Shown here one piece after another: positions 1 to 10,975 of a stretch of DNA of 64,000 nucleotides. The translations under genes and the position numbers were made by a program. The DNA comes from Straminergon stramineum (Eukaryota > Streptophyta > Bryopsida > Hypnales > Calliergonaceae), in assembly GCA_963920665.1 (NCBI GenBank), contig OY987265.1:30633001-30697000 (forward strand), read 5' to 3'. The notes beneath the pieces are model-generated. The model was not told where the DNA came from and searched no databases. It saw only the letters and a list, made by a program, of their open reading frames with translations. Each line of letters opens with the position of its first letter. Position 1 is the first letter of the stretch.

Positions 1-1066
1 GACTTTGGGCCCTTTTGGAGTAAAATTTTGCTCTACACGAAATGAGTATTTTGACCATTTGTAGGTATATGATGTTATGTTCAATCCTGAAAAATTTTAG
101 AAGCAAATATGGAGTCTAGCTAACTCTAAATCACCCTTGCAATGCGAAGACATTAAGTGAATTAGCAATACAATAGTCATTTTTTGATGATTTCTTGTGC
201 AATGATGAAATTTTTTATTTGGAATCTGAATGGTGAAAATTTAGAGGAAAAAATTTGGAATATGTGAAAAAAATTTCAAGAATTTTGACTTCACAAGATT
301 TCAAGATAATAGGACATGAAGTTGGAAGAAAATGTTTTTCTTGTAACCACTCTAACATAGCTAACAAAGTTTGAGTCATTTGACTCCTCTTAGAATGTGC
401 TTTGAGGACTACAATTTTTTTTGAACAATTGTATGCCATATTTTATGACTTACATATATGCCAAATTTCAAAAGTTGATGAGCTTTTTGCAAAAGATTTT
501 CAAAAGATTCTCTAATTTCCTAAGCTACCCTGAAAGTTAAGGGAGTAAAACTTTTGATCTGGGCACTTGATTGGAAATAAAATTTGGTTTTCCACCAAGG
601 TGGTTCATGTTGACTTATTGTGTCCAAATTTCAAGAACTTCAAACCAAAAATGACTTCGTAGCAACCTACCCAAGATTTCTTGGGTACATTGAACGGACA
701 CTTGATCCTTCAGGGGTCCTCAAAGGCTGCCCCAACTTTGATTTCAAATTTTCACTTCACCCCTAATGACCCAAGGGGGGGGTACTTTCAAAATGGGCCA
801 AAATTGCTAGGAACTTGAGCAATTTTGTTGCTCATTTTTTCTTGAGATCAAATAGAATGTAACCATAGGGTCTTCATTTTTCATTTAGAGTGAGCACTTA
901 AAAAAATTAGATTATTTAACCACACAATTTAGGAGATATTTAAACTTGAAGTTTTATTTGGGTCAATAGAAATATAGGGTAGTATACTTTGAAGGAGCAT
1001 ATATTTATAAGATTATTTCAAAATGACATTCTTCTTATGCTCAATGAAAGATAAGAAAGTTGACAA
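1..1066. other. AT-rich intergenic DNA
   Basis: No supported gene. The sequence is AT-rich with many A and T runs and scattered stop codons in all frames. A CCTTCAGGGG-type motif near 692 resembles the terminal motif of the repeat families described further on, but I could not pair it with a partner. Confidence 0.6.
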
Positions 1067-1346
1067 TGTACATATGCCACATTAATTACTTTTGGACTAT
1101 TCAATGAATTTTGGACTAAACATTTGGAGATCCCCAAATAATATCATCGAGAGATCTCTGGATGATTATATGGATCTCTTGATGTTTGTATAGATCTCCA
1201 GATGTTTTATATTGATCTCCAGATGTTTTGCATAAATCTCCTGATGTTTTGGATTATTCCCTAGTGACTGTTTTTTTCCTCCCGATGACCATTATTAATT
1301 TTGGACTTTCTAAAGTCCAAAAGTAGTTAAATGTGGCATACATGTA
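1067..1346. mobile_element. MITE-like element with about 32-nt TIRs
   Basis: The left end (1067-1098, tgtacatatgccacatta...ttttggact) is matched in inverted orientation by 1314-1346 (agtccaaaag...atgtggcatacatgta) with only a few mismatches or a one-base gap. The 215-bp interior holds four to five imperfect tandem copies of a roughly 25-nt unit built on gatctccagatgttttat (about 1140-1250). There is no ORF. Size, TIRs and lack of coding capacity fit a non-autonomous DNA transposon; the superfamily was not determined because a clear target duplication is not visible. Confidence 0.6.
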
Positions 1347-2059
1347 AAATTTTACAACGTTCCAAGCATTTTTGAAATTCAAGGTAAAGCTTGCAATGCA
1401 TGGTGGTCATTCAAAATTTCAAATGAGAGTAGGGCTTGTAAGAAAAATAAAATGGGGCACTTGTCTTCTCCTTGAACTCCTTGGAATTTTCCTTTTTGAG
1501 GTGGTTAAGAATCACATTAGTTGGTTGACATTCTAGTCCAAGCCCAAATTGTGCCCCCCATAATGAGCTCTAAACTACATTACCACTTAACTTTGAAGAA
1601 TTCCACAAGTTGACTTTAACTTTGAATTTGAAGAAACTACCGCCATTGGATTTATAACGCAATATATTTTCTACAAAAAATAATTATTTCTTAAAAAATT
1701 GAAAAGTTTAGAATGGACAACTTGAAAAAGAGGCACATCAATGAGAAAATGTTCACTTGGATCATTGGGGGTTTAATGGGCATCATGTAGCTTGTTCAAA
1801 TAATAAATCAATGATGAGCTTCCACCCTCCTAGGCACCCTCCTCAAGGCTATGGGCAACCTCAAATCTACTATTCAAAAACTTTTCAATGCAAAAACTAC
1901 AAGTTCAAATTGTGATTTAAAATTCTGGACTTGAAATTGATAGATGCATCTTGTGAAGACAAAGAAAATAATACCAAAGAAGTTCACATGTAGTTGAGTA
2001 ATAGAGAAGTTTTAGTGAAGATTCTATGAAAACCCAACCTTTAGGGTTCGGTATATTGT
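1347..2059. other. AT-rich intergenic DNA
   Basis: No ORF of note and no RNA gene recognised; degenerate AT-rich sequence between two repeat elements. Confidence 0.5.
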
Positions 2060-2642
2060 TTAACCCCTAAACATCCAAAACCATCTCTAGAATTGATGAT
2101 TTGAGAAAAATCATTTAAAAGTTCAATTTGGAAGTATATTTTAGAATTCATGTACAAATAAAAGTTGTAGATTTTGATTTGTAGATTCCATCTATATGCT
2201 TAGATTCACCAATGCTATCACCAATATTTTTTTATAAATTTTGAAAGAGAAATTCCAACATTCCTTCAAAATGTGATTACAAGCAAAATATTATCATTTT
2301 TGAGTAAAATTTGTTGTTATGGATTTGAAATTTGTTTCTCTTCACATGGTGATTTTTCGAAATTTTTATGTTCTTCAAATCTATGACCTCATTTTGGCAA
2401 ATCCATTTTTGAACTAAAGCCAATGCAATTTGACCACTTGACATCCTTGCACATTTGTAATTTTAGAAAAATATGTACTTTGATAAAACCAAATTCAACC
2501 CTCAAATAGGTCAACAACTTGATAATGTATCTCCACAAATTAGAATAACTTTCATCCAAGTAGTTAAGAGGATGAAAACTCGAATTTTAATCTGTTCATT
2601 GTCCAGAAAATGGACATCGGAGCACTTCGGAGTTAAGGGTTA
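2060..2642. repeat. 583-bp dispersed repeat, copy A (second copy at 37427-38010)
   Basis: The segment starts with TTAACCCCTAAAC and ends with AGTTAAGGGTTAA, which are rough inverted complements. Its body matches 37427-38010 along its whole length, for example the stretches around ttagattcaccaat, attacaagcaaaatattat, gacctcattttggcaaat and acttgcacatttgtaat. Both copies have nearly the same length and no ORF. A non-autonomous TIR element is the best reading; copy B has a more degenerate left terminus. Confidence 0.55.
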
Positions 2643-3644
2643 ACTGTGATTTGAAGACCCAATTAATGCTATTACAGTACCTTATGAGAAGAACAAGTGT
2701 ACCTTATTTTATGTTCCAAAAATTGACCTGTCTCAATAGCTTCTGCCTTGAGGTGTAGATTCAGAAAATATTTTCACCATCCGCTTTTCAAATTCTTTTC
2801 GATGCCAACGGCACTTTCAAACACAATTGACTGTGTACTCCTTTATTTCGCAGGCCGCCCATGAGGTACTTCATAAAATTAGATCCAATTCACATGAGTT
2901 TCAGCACTGCTCACGAATCTCAAGACCCAGGTATCTTAGTCTAGGGTGCAAACTACCATAGGTTTCTTCAACTGGGTGGATAACAAGCGTTCAAGATCTG
3001 TCTCCATTTTTTTCTATTTATCTTGTGAATAAGAAACCAACAGAGAAATTTAGGTTGCCCCACACTAATTTCTCAACATTTGACACTATCTAAATATTTT
3101 CAATTATTGTACTAGTATGTACTACTTTTGAATTAGATACTGTTATAATTGTGACTCATGAACCTCCATGTATACAAATGGAAATATTTTTAGAAATATT
3201 TATTGACTTTGATGGCTTGCAAAGTGATTTTTTTGTTATTAGGCAACCTAATTTCACTATTTTATGTACAGTAGTTAGTGAAGTGAATCCGTCTGTCTGT
3301 CTCTATTTTTGCTGTGCCGTAGTTATAGATTTCTCATCCTCTCGATTCAAAATTGCTAATTCGAGGACCCTGCATCCAACTATGAACTGCAACTGTCCCA
3401 ATAAGAATGCTACGACTTCGACCTTTCGATATTTGCTAACTTAATTTGGTGGTATGAAGCGGCCTTGGAGCCCCACATGTGTACAGTGCGGCAGATTCTC
3501 AATCAATTTTCTCTCCCTGTTCCCGCGACTGACTACTGATGATGCATTGATCAGCGTCCGGGCACGGAATGGAACGAACTGAACCGGAACGGACCGTGGA
3601 GCTCGCCGCTGCAGTAAGTTAAATTAAGTTACGTTAAAAAACCT

Positions 3645-3736
3645 TTGCTGCACATGAATTTCGCCCGGCCCCTTGCAATGAAATTCCGTTTTCATTTGTT
3701 TAAAAAACAACAACAAAAAGGAACTTGCTGCACATG
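3645..3736 (+). mobile_element. Severely truncated retroposon with 12-bp TSD
   Basis: The 12-mer ttgctgcacatg occurs at 3645-3656 and again at 3725-3736. Between them lie 68 bp ending in an impure A-rich tail (aaaaaacaacaacaaaaagg). The body contains gcaatgaaattccgttttca, which is nearly the same as the tail of the retroposon at 29934-30077. Long variable TSD, A-rich 3' end and 5' truncation are marks of LINE-type target-primed insertion. Confidence 0.7.
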
Positions 3737-3891
3737 TGTTGGTGGACAACTGAAAGAAGGAATCTACAGTATTCCAATGCAACTGTTCACATGTTGCTAA
3801 TTGTAGCAGTCCAGGGACTGTACTCATTCTGTACAGTACAGTAGTTGTCAGCACTCAACTATACAGTTCATAAAAGACTTTTCGTATTTCA

Positions 3892-3924
3892 GACGTCGCT
3901 GACGTAATGGAATGCGTGACGTCA
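3892..3924. promoter_or_regulatory. Cluster of ACGT-core (bZIP/TGACG) motifs
   Basis: GACGTC at 3892-3897, TGACG at 3900-3904 and the palindrome TGACGTCA at 3917-3924 lie within 33 bp. TGACGTCA is the C-box palindrome bound by plant bZIP (TGA-type) factors, and TGACG motifs are associated with methyl-jasmonate response in the literature. The position is about 2.6 kb upstream of the JAZ gene 1 start, so a link to that gene is inference. Confidence 0.4.
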
Positions 3925-4250
3925 CTGTGTGGCTTTTATGCCGTGGAAGAGTGGGCGGCAAACCCACTTGTCCCCACTCGCCCAACGTGCAATAAATCAC
4001 GGTACCTTGCTGGACTTTGGGAACCACCGGCATTGCCGTGTGACGCTCTAAAAGAAAGTACTGGTGGGCTTTGGGCACCATCGAGGAATAAGTTATTTAG
4101 TGTGAACTTGAGAGCATGGAGCCAGAGGTCCAAGTTGGCACTAACTTAGCTTGGTGCCCACATGGACCTTCGTTATCACGTTGCTGAGGGCAGTATTCTT
4201 TGGTGCCCAAAGACCACTATTTTTACTAGTGACGATCCAAGTATTCAATA

Positions 4251-5458
4251 AGTTGCTTTTCTTCTTTCGGGATTGATCATATCTAGTGTACAAGTAACCC
4301 TATTGAAAAACTAAATCATGTCAATGTTCAGTCAAACTTCATTGTTTTTTATATTGAATTATGAATTTGAAAAAGATCATATTTTTCTCATATACTGATC
4401 AATATCTTAGAATTATTTTCATTTTTTCATAATTGTTTACATCGAATTCAAATTTATTTGGGTTTTTTAATAAAATTTAATGTAACTACAAAAACGCTTT
4501 AGATAGTATAAATTTTGAGCAAAGATGGAGATCATTGGTGCATTTCTTGAGGTTAAGTTAAAAGAAATTTGATGGAAAAAGTTCAAAAGTAGTGTATTTT
4601 GGAGCCTTTTGAAAGGGTTACAATTATTTAAAAGAAAAAAGAAAAAAAGAATTCAAATAAAAGAAAAAATAGATTTCATAAGCCATATTAAAATTTTAAA
4701 AAGTTGAAAAAGACTTTTGTTCAACTTGATATGTAACAATTCAAATACTCAAATGAAGGTGGCAAGTGAATGGAAACATATGAAATATAGTCAAAGTGGA
4801 TGAAAAAATTGGCAATAAGACACATGATATAGTCAAATTGTAGATATCCCCAAGAAACAATTGCAAAGCTAAAAACATAGCTTGAGAAGAGATGGCTTTC
4901 AAAAAATTGATACTTCTTCAATCTTCTAAGGTGATAGATGAAAAATTGTCACCATAATAGGGGGACACAATCTTTCAAAGAAAACGATTTTATTATAGAT
5001 ATATATTAATTTTTTTTGGTGTGATGGCATTTTGCATTCAGCAAACTAGCCCAACAAAAAACTTTACTAACATTTGACTAGTATGAATTTAGAACTTGAG
5101 AGTGAAATCAAAGATAGCAGATATAAAATTTACATAAAAATGTTTGGATTTAGATTTTGGACTATCGACACAATGAAAATAAGAGAAAAGACAAAAGTCA
5201 TAGAGGTGGTGACAAGTCACGCCTCCCAAGTGAAAATCACATAGATGGCATGGCTACTTGCTTGATTTTTCATTTGTACACATGCTTTGCTATGACCTCT
5301 ATGATCTTAGTTCATTATTTAGCCCACTTTCAATAGGGTCTATTGTAGCCATCCAAAGTCCCAATTGGAATAATGATATGTCTATTTTCATTGTTTTTTC
5401 AAATGTGCTTAGAACAATAGTACTTTCCAATTCTACTTCCACACTACCTTCTCTCTTG
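4251..5458. other. AT-rich intergenic DNA
   Basis: No gene recognised. Composition switches abruptly to GC-rich at about 5459, which marks the start of the JAZ gene 1 promoter/leader region. Confidence 0.5.
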
Positions 5459-6524
5459 GCTAGTTTGCCGGGCCAGTTTGCCGGGCCCATGTGGAGGCCT
5501 TTGGCGTTGAGGACGTCCCTAACGAGTCAGCCACCGACCGGAGCCCAGGAAGGCGACGGAAGGGCCCCAGCTCATCTGCGCTTCTTCATGCCAAGCACGT
5601 GCGCAAAACTTCCCGAAGGCCGCTTCCCCTTCGACGAGACTTGAAAGCCTCCTTCCGTCGTCATCATCACCATTAATCAAGTGATCACAAGTCTCGCAGC
5701 TCCCCAAGACCCGCAGCTAAGCTTGGCCTCGATCGACGTCCGATGCACTCGTCCCACTCGCTCCACGCTGTTCGTAACTTCGTCTTCTCCGATTCTACTC
5801 ATTCCACCGGCGACTCGTGGGAAGCATCCCCAAGCAGGCAAGCAGGGCCTCTAGCTTGTTGAATTGATCAGTCCTACCGTTTAATTTGGGTTCAGTTGCT
5901 CGTGGTCAGTGCAAGCGGGCTCCCACTCCCCCACGGGCAGGCAGACGAACAATCTGACTAGCCGAAGACGGACACCGCACATGGCAGTCCCCAGGCCAAC
6001 TTAGGCTACAAGAACTTGCTGCTCCTGCTGCGTACGTTACTGGGCTGGGCTGGGCTGGGCTATGAATCTCGGTACTTGAGTTCGTGCTAGCTCTTCTCAC
6101 TGTCTTCATCAAACCCATTCGTCAATCCTCCGAGACTCCACGGGGCTCGTCCTTCTGAACTCACTCGCGTCGTCTATCTTCAACTTAACGGATCCCTCTG
6201 GCGCTGTAGTGCGTGGCCATGAATCCGGGGTGGCGCTGAACCAGTTCTCAAGTGCTTCTTTTCTCAGTTAGGTGTTGTCGATGGTGGCATTTGCACCCGG
6301 TCGAGGGGTTCGGATCAGGACTTGAAGAGTTTGCAGAGAGGGTGTTAAGAGGGGTTGCCTTCATGACTCCGAGGTGCTGCGACAGGAGCGTGTCGGGGAC
6401 TGAAGACGCTGCAGGGCAAACGGTAACAGGGATTTAGCAAAGGGAGTGTTTGAAAGGGAGCGGGATTGAGAGGGCCACACACAGGGAGCGTGGCGGAGTG
6501 GAGAGAGGAGCGTGTGGTGTAACT
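5459..6524 (+). promoter_or_regulatory. Promoter and leader region of JAZ gene 1
   Basis: A GC-rich block of about 1 kb directly upstream of the first JAZ exon, with no convincing protein. It holds a perfect G-box (GCACGTGC, core 5596-5601), the target of MYC2-type bHLH factors that JAZ proteins repress, and a (TGGGC)4 run at 6041-6060. It begins with a short direct repeat of tttgccgggcc near 5462-5488. The transcription start cannot be placed from sequence alone. An in-frame TAG at about 6435 precedes the chosen ATG. Confidence 0.55.
6041..6060 (+). promoter_or_regulatory. (TGGGC)4: G-quadruplex-capable, TCP site-II-like
   Basis: TGGGCTGGGCTGGGCTGGGC has four GGG tracts separated by two-base loops (CT), the minimal intramolecular quadruplex pattern. 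Each TGGGCT also matches the TGGGCY site-II element bound by TCP factors. It lies 465 bp upstream of the JAZ gene 1 ATG. Confidence 0.55.
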
Positions 6525-9065
6525 ATGGCGATGAGAGAGCCTGTGGCGATGGACTTCATGGGAGTGGGGCCAGCCGCAGCAGGCAGTAATGGAAGTCGGA
6601 GAAGCCCGGAGGCAGCAGCAGTTGGGGAGTCGGGGTGTCTGCTCGTGAGACCGATTCCGAACGGGGGTCACGCACGGAAATCTCCCGAAGACGGGGGTGG
6701 GTCGACCAGTACTCACGCGTTTGTATCGTCAGGCAGCAACCTTCATGGTGATTTTACTAGTCTTTTCCCTGCTCGTCTTGTCTTACTTCCATAGCCGACA
6801 AACCACGAGGAGCCAGTAGTTTCACGCTGGAGACCAGAGAGAGTGCGCTCTTCGTGCACTCGTCATCACTGAAGTTGTACTGACCTGGTGTACGTCCTTT
6901 CGGTGGTCGGTCGTTTTGATCCAATCGGGGGTCCATCGCCGTAGAATGCAGACCTTGGTGTAATACAGTTGGGTGGAGGGATCCGCCATGCAGTGGGGCA
7001 AAGACGAACCTGAATTTGTTTAATGCGACCATGTCGAAGTCGTATTCTCTACAGCGAGACAGACTTGTTGTACGATCAGGAGTGTTGTTTGCGTGAGTTC
7101 ATGACTGAGCACCAGTCGGCATTTGGTACTATTATTCTGAGCTTACAGTGCGAGCTCTGTTGCACAGGTCTAAGCAAGCAACCCTGGAGCAGAAGATTCC
7201 AGTCGGAGGAAGGTCACGCCGCGGTTTCACCGAAGTGGGAGAGAGCGTCTCCAGACGCGGCTCCCGATTTGCAGGCCCATCATCTATCGGACAATTCAGC
7301 CCCTGCAAGCCCCTCTCAACATAATCCTGTAAGTCGATCATTTTCACCGTATGGAACTCCGTGATTACTGATGTGGCGTGGAGATTTGAATTCCTTTGAT
7401 GTACCCGAAGCTGATTCTTAAGGTCCCATGTTTGCTTCCTCAACAGGGTGAGTTTTGGCGCATGCAGCAGCCGCAGCCGCAGGCTCGCAAGAGTCAAACC
7501 ATGTATGCCGGCCACCAGCAAGCAGGTGCGCCACCAACCTCACCTTTCCGAGACGAGGCGTCGCAGCGAGGCGCCCAAGCTAATCCTGAGCACCAGACGC
7601 AACCATCTTCAAGTCAAGGAGCGTTTGGGTCTCCAACTCCATTTCATTTCCAAGCCAACGGAGTAGAACCTATGTTGAACAAGAGGTTGCCCTTTCACAA
7701 TTATCCATTCCAAGCAGGAAACGTACACGGCCAAGCTGTCGCAAGGTAAAGTCAGTTCCAATGGTCGTTTGCGATGCTTGCTTCTCCTCCAGTTCAAAGT
7801 CTTCGCATCTGGTGAATAACTGCTAACATGTTTATGTGCGTTGGACGTCGCAGACCTACTTCTAGAGGTGGCAAGCAGCAGCAGCAGCCTAGCACGACGC
7901 AACTGACGATTTTCTATTCTGGCATGGTCAATGTCTACAATGACGTGCCGTTTGACAAGGCTCAAGCTATTATGCTTTTAGCCGGGAGTGGCAACAGCTG
8001 GTCCTCCAACTACATGAACCCACCGGTGGCAAGTGGTGCAGCAGCTGGACGAAATCCATTTCTGAAAACGCCCATGTCGGTGCCGCAGTCCACACCCTCT
8101 ACTCCAGGCTCACCAATGGCGTCACCACAAGTGCCCACCACGGCTGGACATCCACCGCGCTCAGGAGTGATATTCTCTAACGTGCGACAACCCCCCATCA
8201 CCAACGGTATGTTCACTCGAACCTCTTTAATCTCATCACCTACAGTCCTAACTTCGACACAATTCGAATGTGTGACAAATATGCTCCAGTGAATGATAGG
8301 ATGTCATGTCAATGGACAGAGAATGTCATCAATCTAAGGTAGAGAGTTGAAGAAAGAGATTTGAGTGTTTCAACTCCTAATCCACTCAACCCTAATCCAG
8401 CTCCAGTGTTCATCACGATTTCGAGAATGATATATCACCTCTTGATACGAACCAACTAGTCAGTAAAGTTACCCTGTAAGTGTAGAAAGGAGATTTGCTG
8501 TCTCTGTCAATAAAAAGAACTGGTGAATCGCTCTTAGTGAAAAAAGCTCTGGATTCTTACTACAGTAAGAACTCGGATCCTATTCTCTCCGTAATGGATT
8601 CATACTACATTGAATTAATGGAGACCTCCAACATCTTCCTTGTGATGTGCAGTCGAGCTTCCCCAGGCAAGGAAAGCCTCGCTAGCCCGCTTTCTGGAGA
8701 AGCGAAAGGACAGATCGCGCAAACCACCTCTCAATGAGGACGTCGAATCTGCATCAGCTTCCCCTGACAAGTCTCCAGGTCCATCAACCAGTCAGCCACC
8801 CACAAGGTCGCCATCGCCATCCCCAGCATTGCAGGACCAGCATCACAGAGCATCACGAGCTCCAAGTGCCCAACCAAGACGCGACCAAGGCAGTGAACCA
8901 AACTCTCCGCCCACGAAACCACCCAGCACACCACCCAGGCAAAACACGCTCGACTCTGAGAAGAAAGCTCTCACACCCAAACGAAGAGACGATTTTGATC
9001 AGGATTATTTTAATAAGCGAGCCCGCAGTGGAAAATTGCATGACCCGGATGAATCCTCGTTGTGA
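6525..9065 (+). CDS. JAZ: JAZ/TIFY jasmonate co-repressor, gene 1 (5 exons)
   Basis: JAZ proteins bind MYC-type bHLH factors in the nucleus and repress jasmonate genes; JA-Ile bridges their Jas degron to the COI1 F-box protein for destruction. Exons read as 6525-6747, 7168-7328, 7447-7745, 7854-8206 and 8653-9065. The sum is 1,449 nt, giving 482 aa, with every junction in phase (1, 0, 2, 1) and GT/AG borders. The N-terminus has the JAZ-like AMDFMGV. The TIFY domain is at about residues 243-278 (LTIFYSGMVNVYNDVPFDKA then QAIMLLA). The Jas motif is at about 347-366 (ELPQARKASLARFLEKRKDR). The first ATG after an in-frame stop was chosen. Oddities: no intron after DKA in the TIFY domain although gene 2 has one; no PY after Jas; and a long Ser/Pro-rich then basic tail (KKALTPKRRDDF). 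The exon 1 donor (CATG|GTGATT) is the least certain boundary. Confidence 0.9.
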
Positions 9066-10689
9066 TATCGCCCTTGTTGCAGACAGGGGTTGGGGGGCTT
9101 GCAGAGCCACAAGCAGGGACTTGTACATACTTCTGGTGCTGTCACTAGATGGTGACGCGCTTTGAGTTATCGTAGTTAGGCGATCGATCTCCGGAGTAGC
9201 GATTCTTAGTCAATGGAAATGTAAAGGTTCATTCACATTTTACAGAATCGGTTATGATTCTCCTCTGTAATCAGGTTGTGTGGACAGGACTGAGGAGTAG
9301 TGGATCATATTTTTTTTTCATTTACCGATACCTGCTGCTCCATCATCTGGATTCCGGAACTCCAGTTAATGAGCAATATAGAAATTTCAAATATTATTAA
9401 ATCAACGTAGGAAAGACTATCATGTTGCAGATTTTTGGCAACAAATTCCACTGCCAAATTGTGAATTCTTCATTTGTTGTCAAATTTAGAAGGAAATTTG
9501 AATTTTTACTATACAAAGGTATTTTCCATATAACTAATGGTTTAGATGTAATCTACAACTCAAAATGTACACATTTGGCATATCTATGTCAAATTATTTT
9601 ACTAAGCTGTATTTTGTAATGTTTTTAAGAAAAAAAACTTGGAACGAGGTGGTGGGTAGGATCCGGTAGGGCATTGATATCTCAGTACTATGGGAAATAG
9701 TTTAGTTAGTGGCTTCAAAGTCATATCTTTAATCTCTATTTTTGGAAAACAACCCCTAAAATCTTACACCCTTTGGATCCAATATGTACTATTCATTCAC
9801 AAGGAATGCACCTACCATAATAATAATAATAATTTAAAAAATAGGTTCAAAGACCATTTTATATAAAAAATATGTTAGGAATAGTTCAACTAGCCCATAC
9901 CTCATGGGCATTGATAGCAATAGCTAGTTGCCTCTTTTCAAAGGTACAATCTAAATATCTATTGAATAACATAGGATGGACATGGGTAGCAATTGCTATC
10001 CATAGTGCCTTCTTTTGAAGGTACACTCTAAATACCTATTGAACAATATAGAACATTTAGAAACAATTAAAAATGACAATTTGCACTACTGAAAACTCTT
10101 ATTTCATAACTAGAAAAATGACATTGATTCTATATAGCACTTTAGATTCACTATTGAACAACAATTATACTCCGAGGACAATGCACCGTGTGCCCATGTT
10201 GATTCTAATGGTTGGTGGACCCTCGATAATTTATTTATTTTTTGATATGAAGAAGGTGAACCGAGGACTTGGAACACATGCTGAATGACATTCTCAGCCT
10301 AACTTATAAGTGATAAAATCTATTTGGATAATAAGGATCCAACAAACATTCTTGTTGAAAATTCAACTCGTTTTTTTGACACTTGTTCCTTTACAACCTC
10401 ACTTTCAGTCTCAATAGTGTCTGCCTCAGTGCAAGCTGCAGACAATTTGCTGCATTATGTTATCATGTATGCTACTGTTTATCAGGAGGTGCTCTTTTCC
10501 ACATGCTTATTGACCTGCCAGCTTTGGCATGGGGCCATGGGACCATGCAAGGACGGGGACCTACATAACTACAAAATAGGGAACAAATTTTGTACATAAC
10601 ATTGCTTACCAATGAGGCAAGGGTCCCTTTTGCATCCTTGAAAATCGGGAACCTCCTACAGTGAACAAAATTGTCTTATTGATGACTCC
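9066..10689. other. 3' flank of JAZ gene 1 and AT-rich intergenic DNA
   Basis: The first 250 bp after the stop are moderately GC-rich and probably hold the 3' UTR, but no clear polyadenylation signal stands out. The rest is AT-rich with small ORFs (9422-9619, 10073-10288, 10324-10599) that show no known motif. Confidence 0.45.
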
Positions 10690-10975
10690 TTAGCCACGGT
10701 CGAGCTTATAGTTGTGTGACAAGCCTCTTGCGGAGGTCCAGGCGAGGGTGAATGTAAAAACAAGCCCCCTATTTTTGTGCTTTAACAACTCTAATGTTAA
10801 CAGCCTCCCTAGCTAATTTGGGGCCTCTGATTGCAAATATGAACTCAAATTTTGTGAAAAAAAAATTGCGCAGCAAATAAAAGGTTCCTGCATTTTCCCT
10901 AGGGGTAAAATACAGAGGCAAAAACGCCTTCACAAGAGGCTCATCACACAACTATAAGCTCGACCCTCAGCCACC
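10690..10975. mobile_element. MITE-like element with about 31-nt TIRs
   Basis: Positions 10699-10719 (starting gtcgagcttatagttg) are matched perfectly over 21 nt in inverted orientation by 10944-10964, and the match continues (agcctcttg at 10721-10729; caagaggct at 10933-10941). The hexamer AGCCAC lies just outside each end, but off register by two or three bases, so the target duplication is not proven. The interior resembles 12944-13080, including a minus-strand stretch that reads FEF(I/L)FA(I/M)R(G/A)PKLA in both places. Confidence 0.6.

Larger units (their letters stand above)
3440..4250. other. GC-richer non-coding island
   Basis: Base composition rises sharply relative to both flanks. 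Short ORFs on both strands (for example 3907-4149) resemble no protein I know and overlap one another. The island contains the retroposon at 3645-3736, the ACGT-core cluster at 3892-3924, and a perfect 12-bp inverted pair (ctttgggcacca near 4070 and tggtgcccaaag near 4202). It may be an old promoter or a gene relic about 2.3-3 kb upstream of JAZ gene 1. Confidence 0.4.

Noticed and set aside
5258..5644. 128-aa + strand ORF upstream of JAZ gene 1
   Set aside because: Crosses the sharp AT-rich to GC-rich boundary, has no known motif, and no splice sites lead into the JAZ exons.
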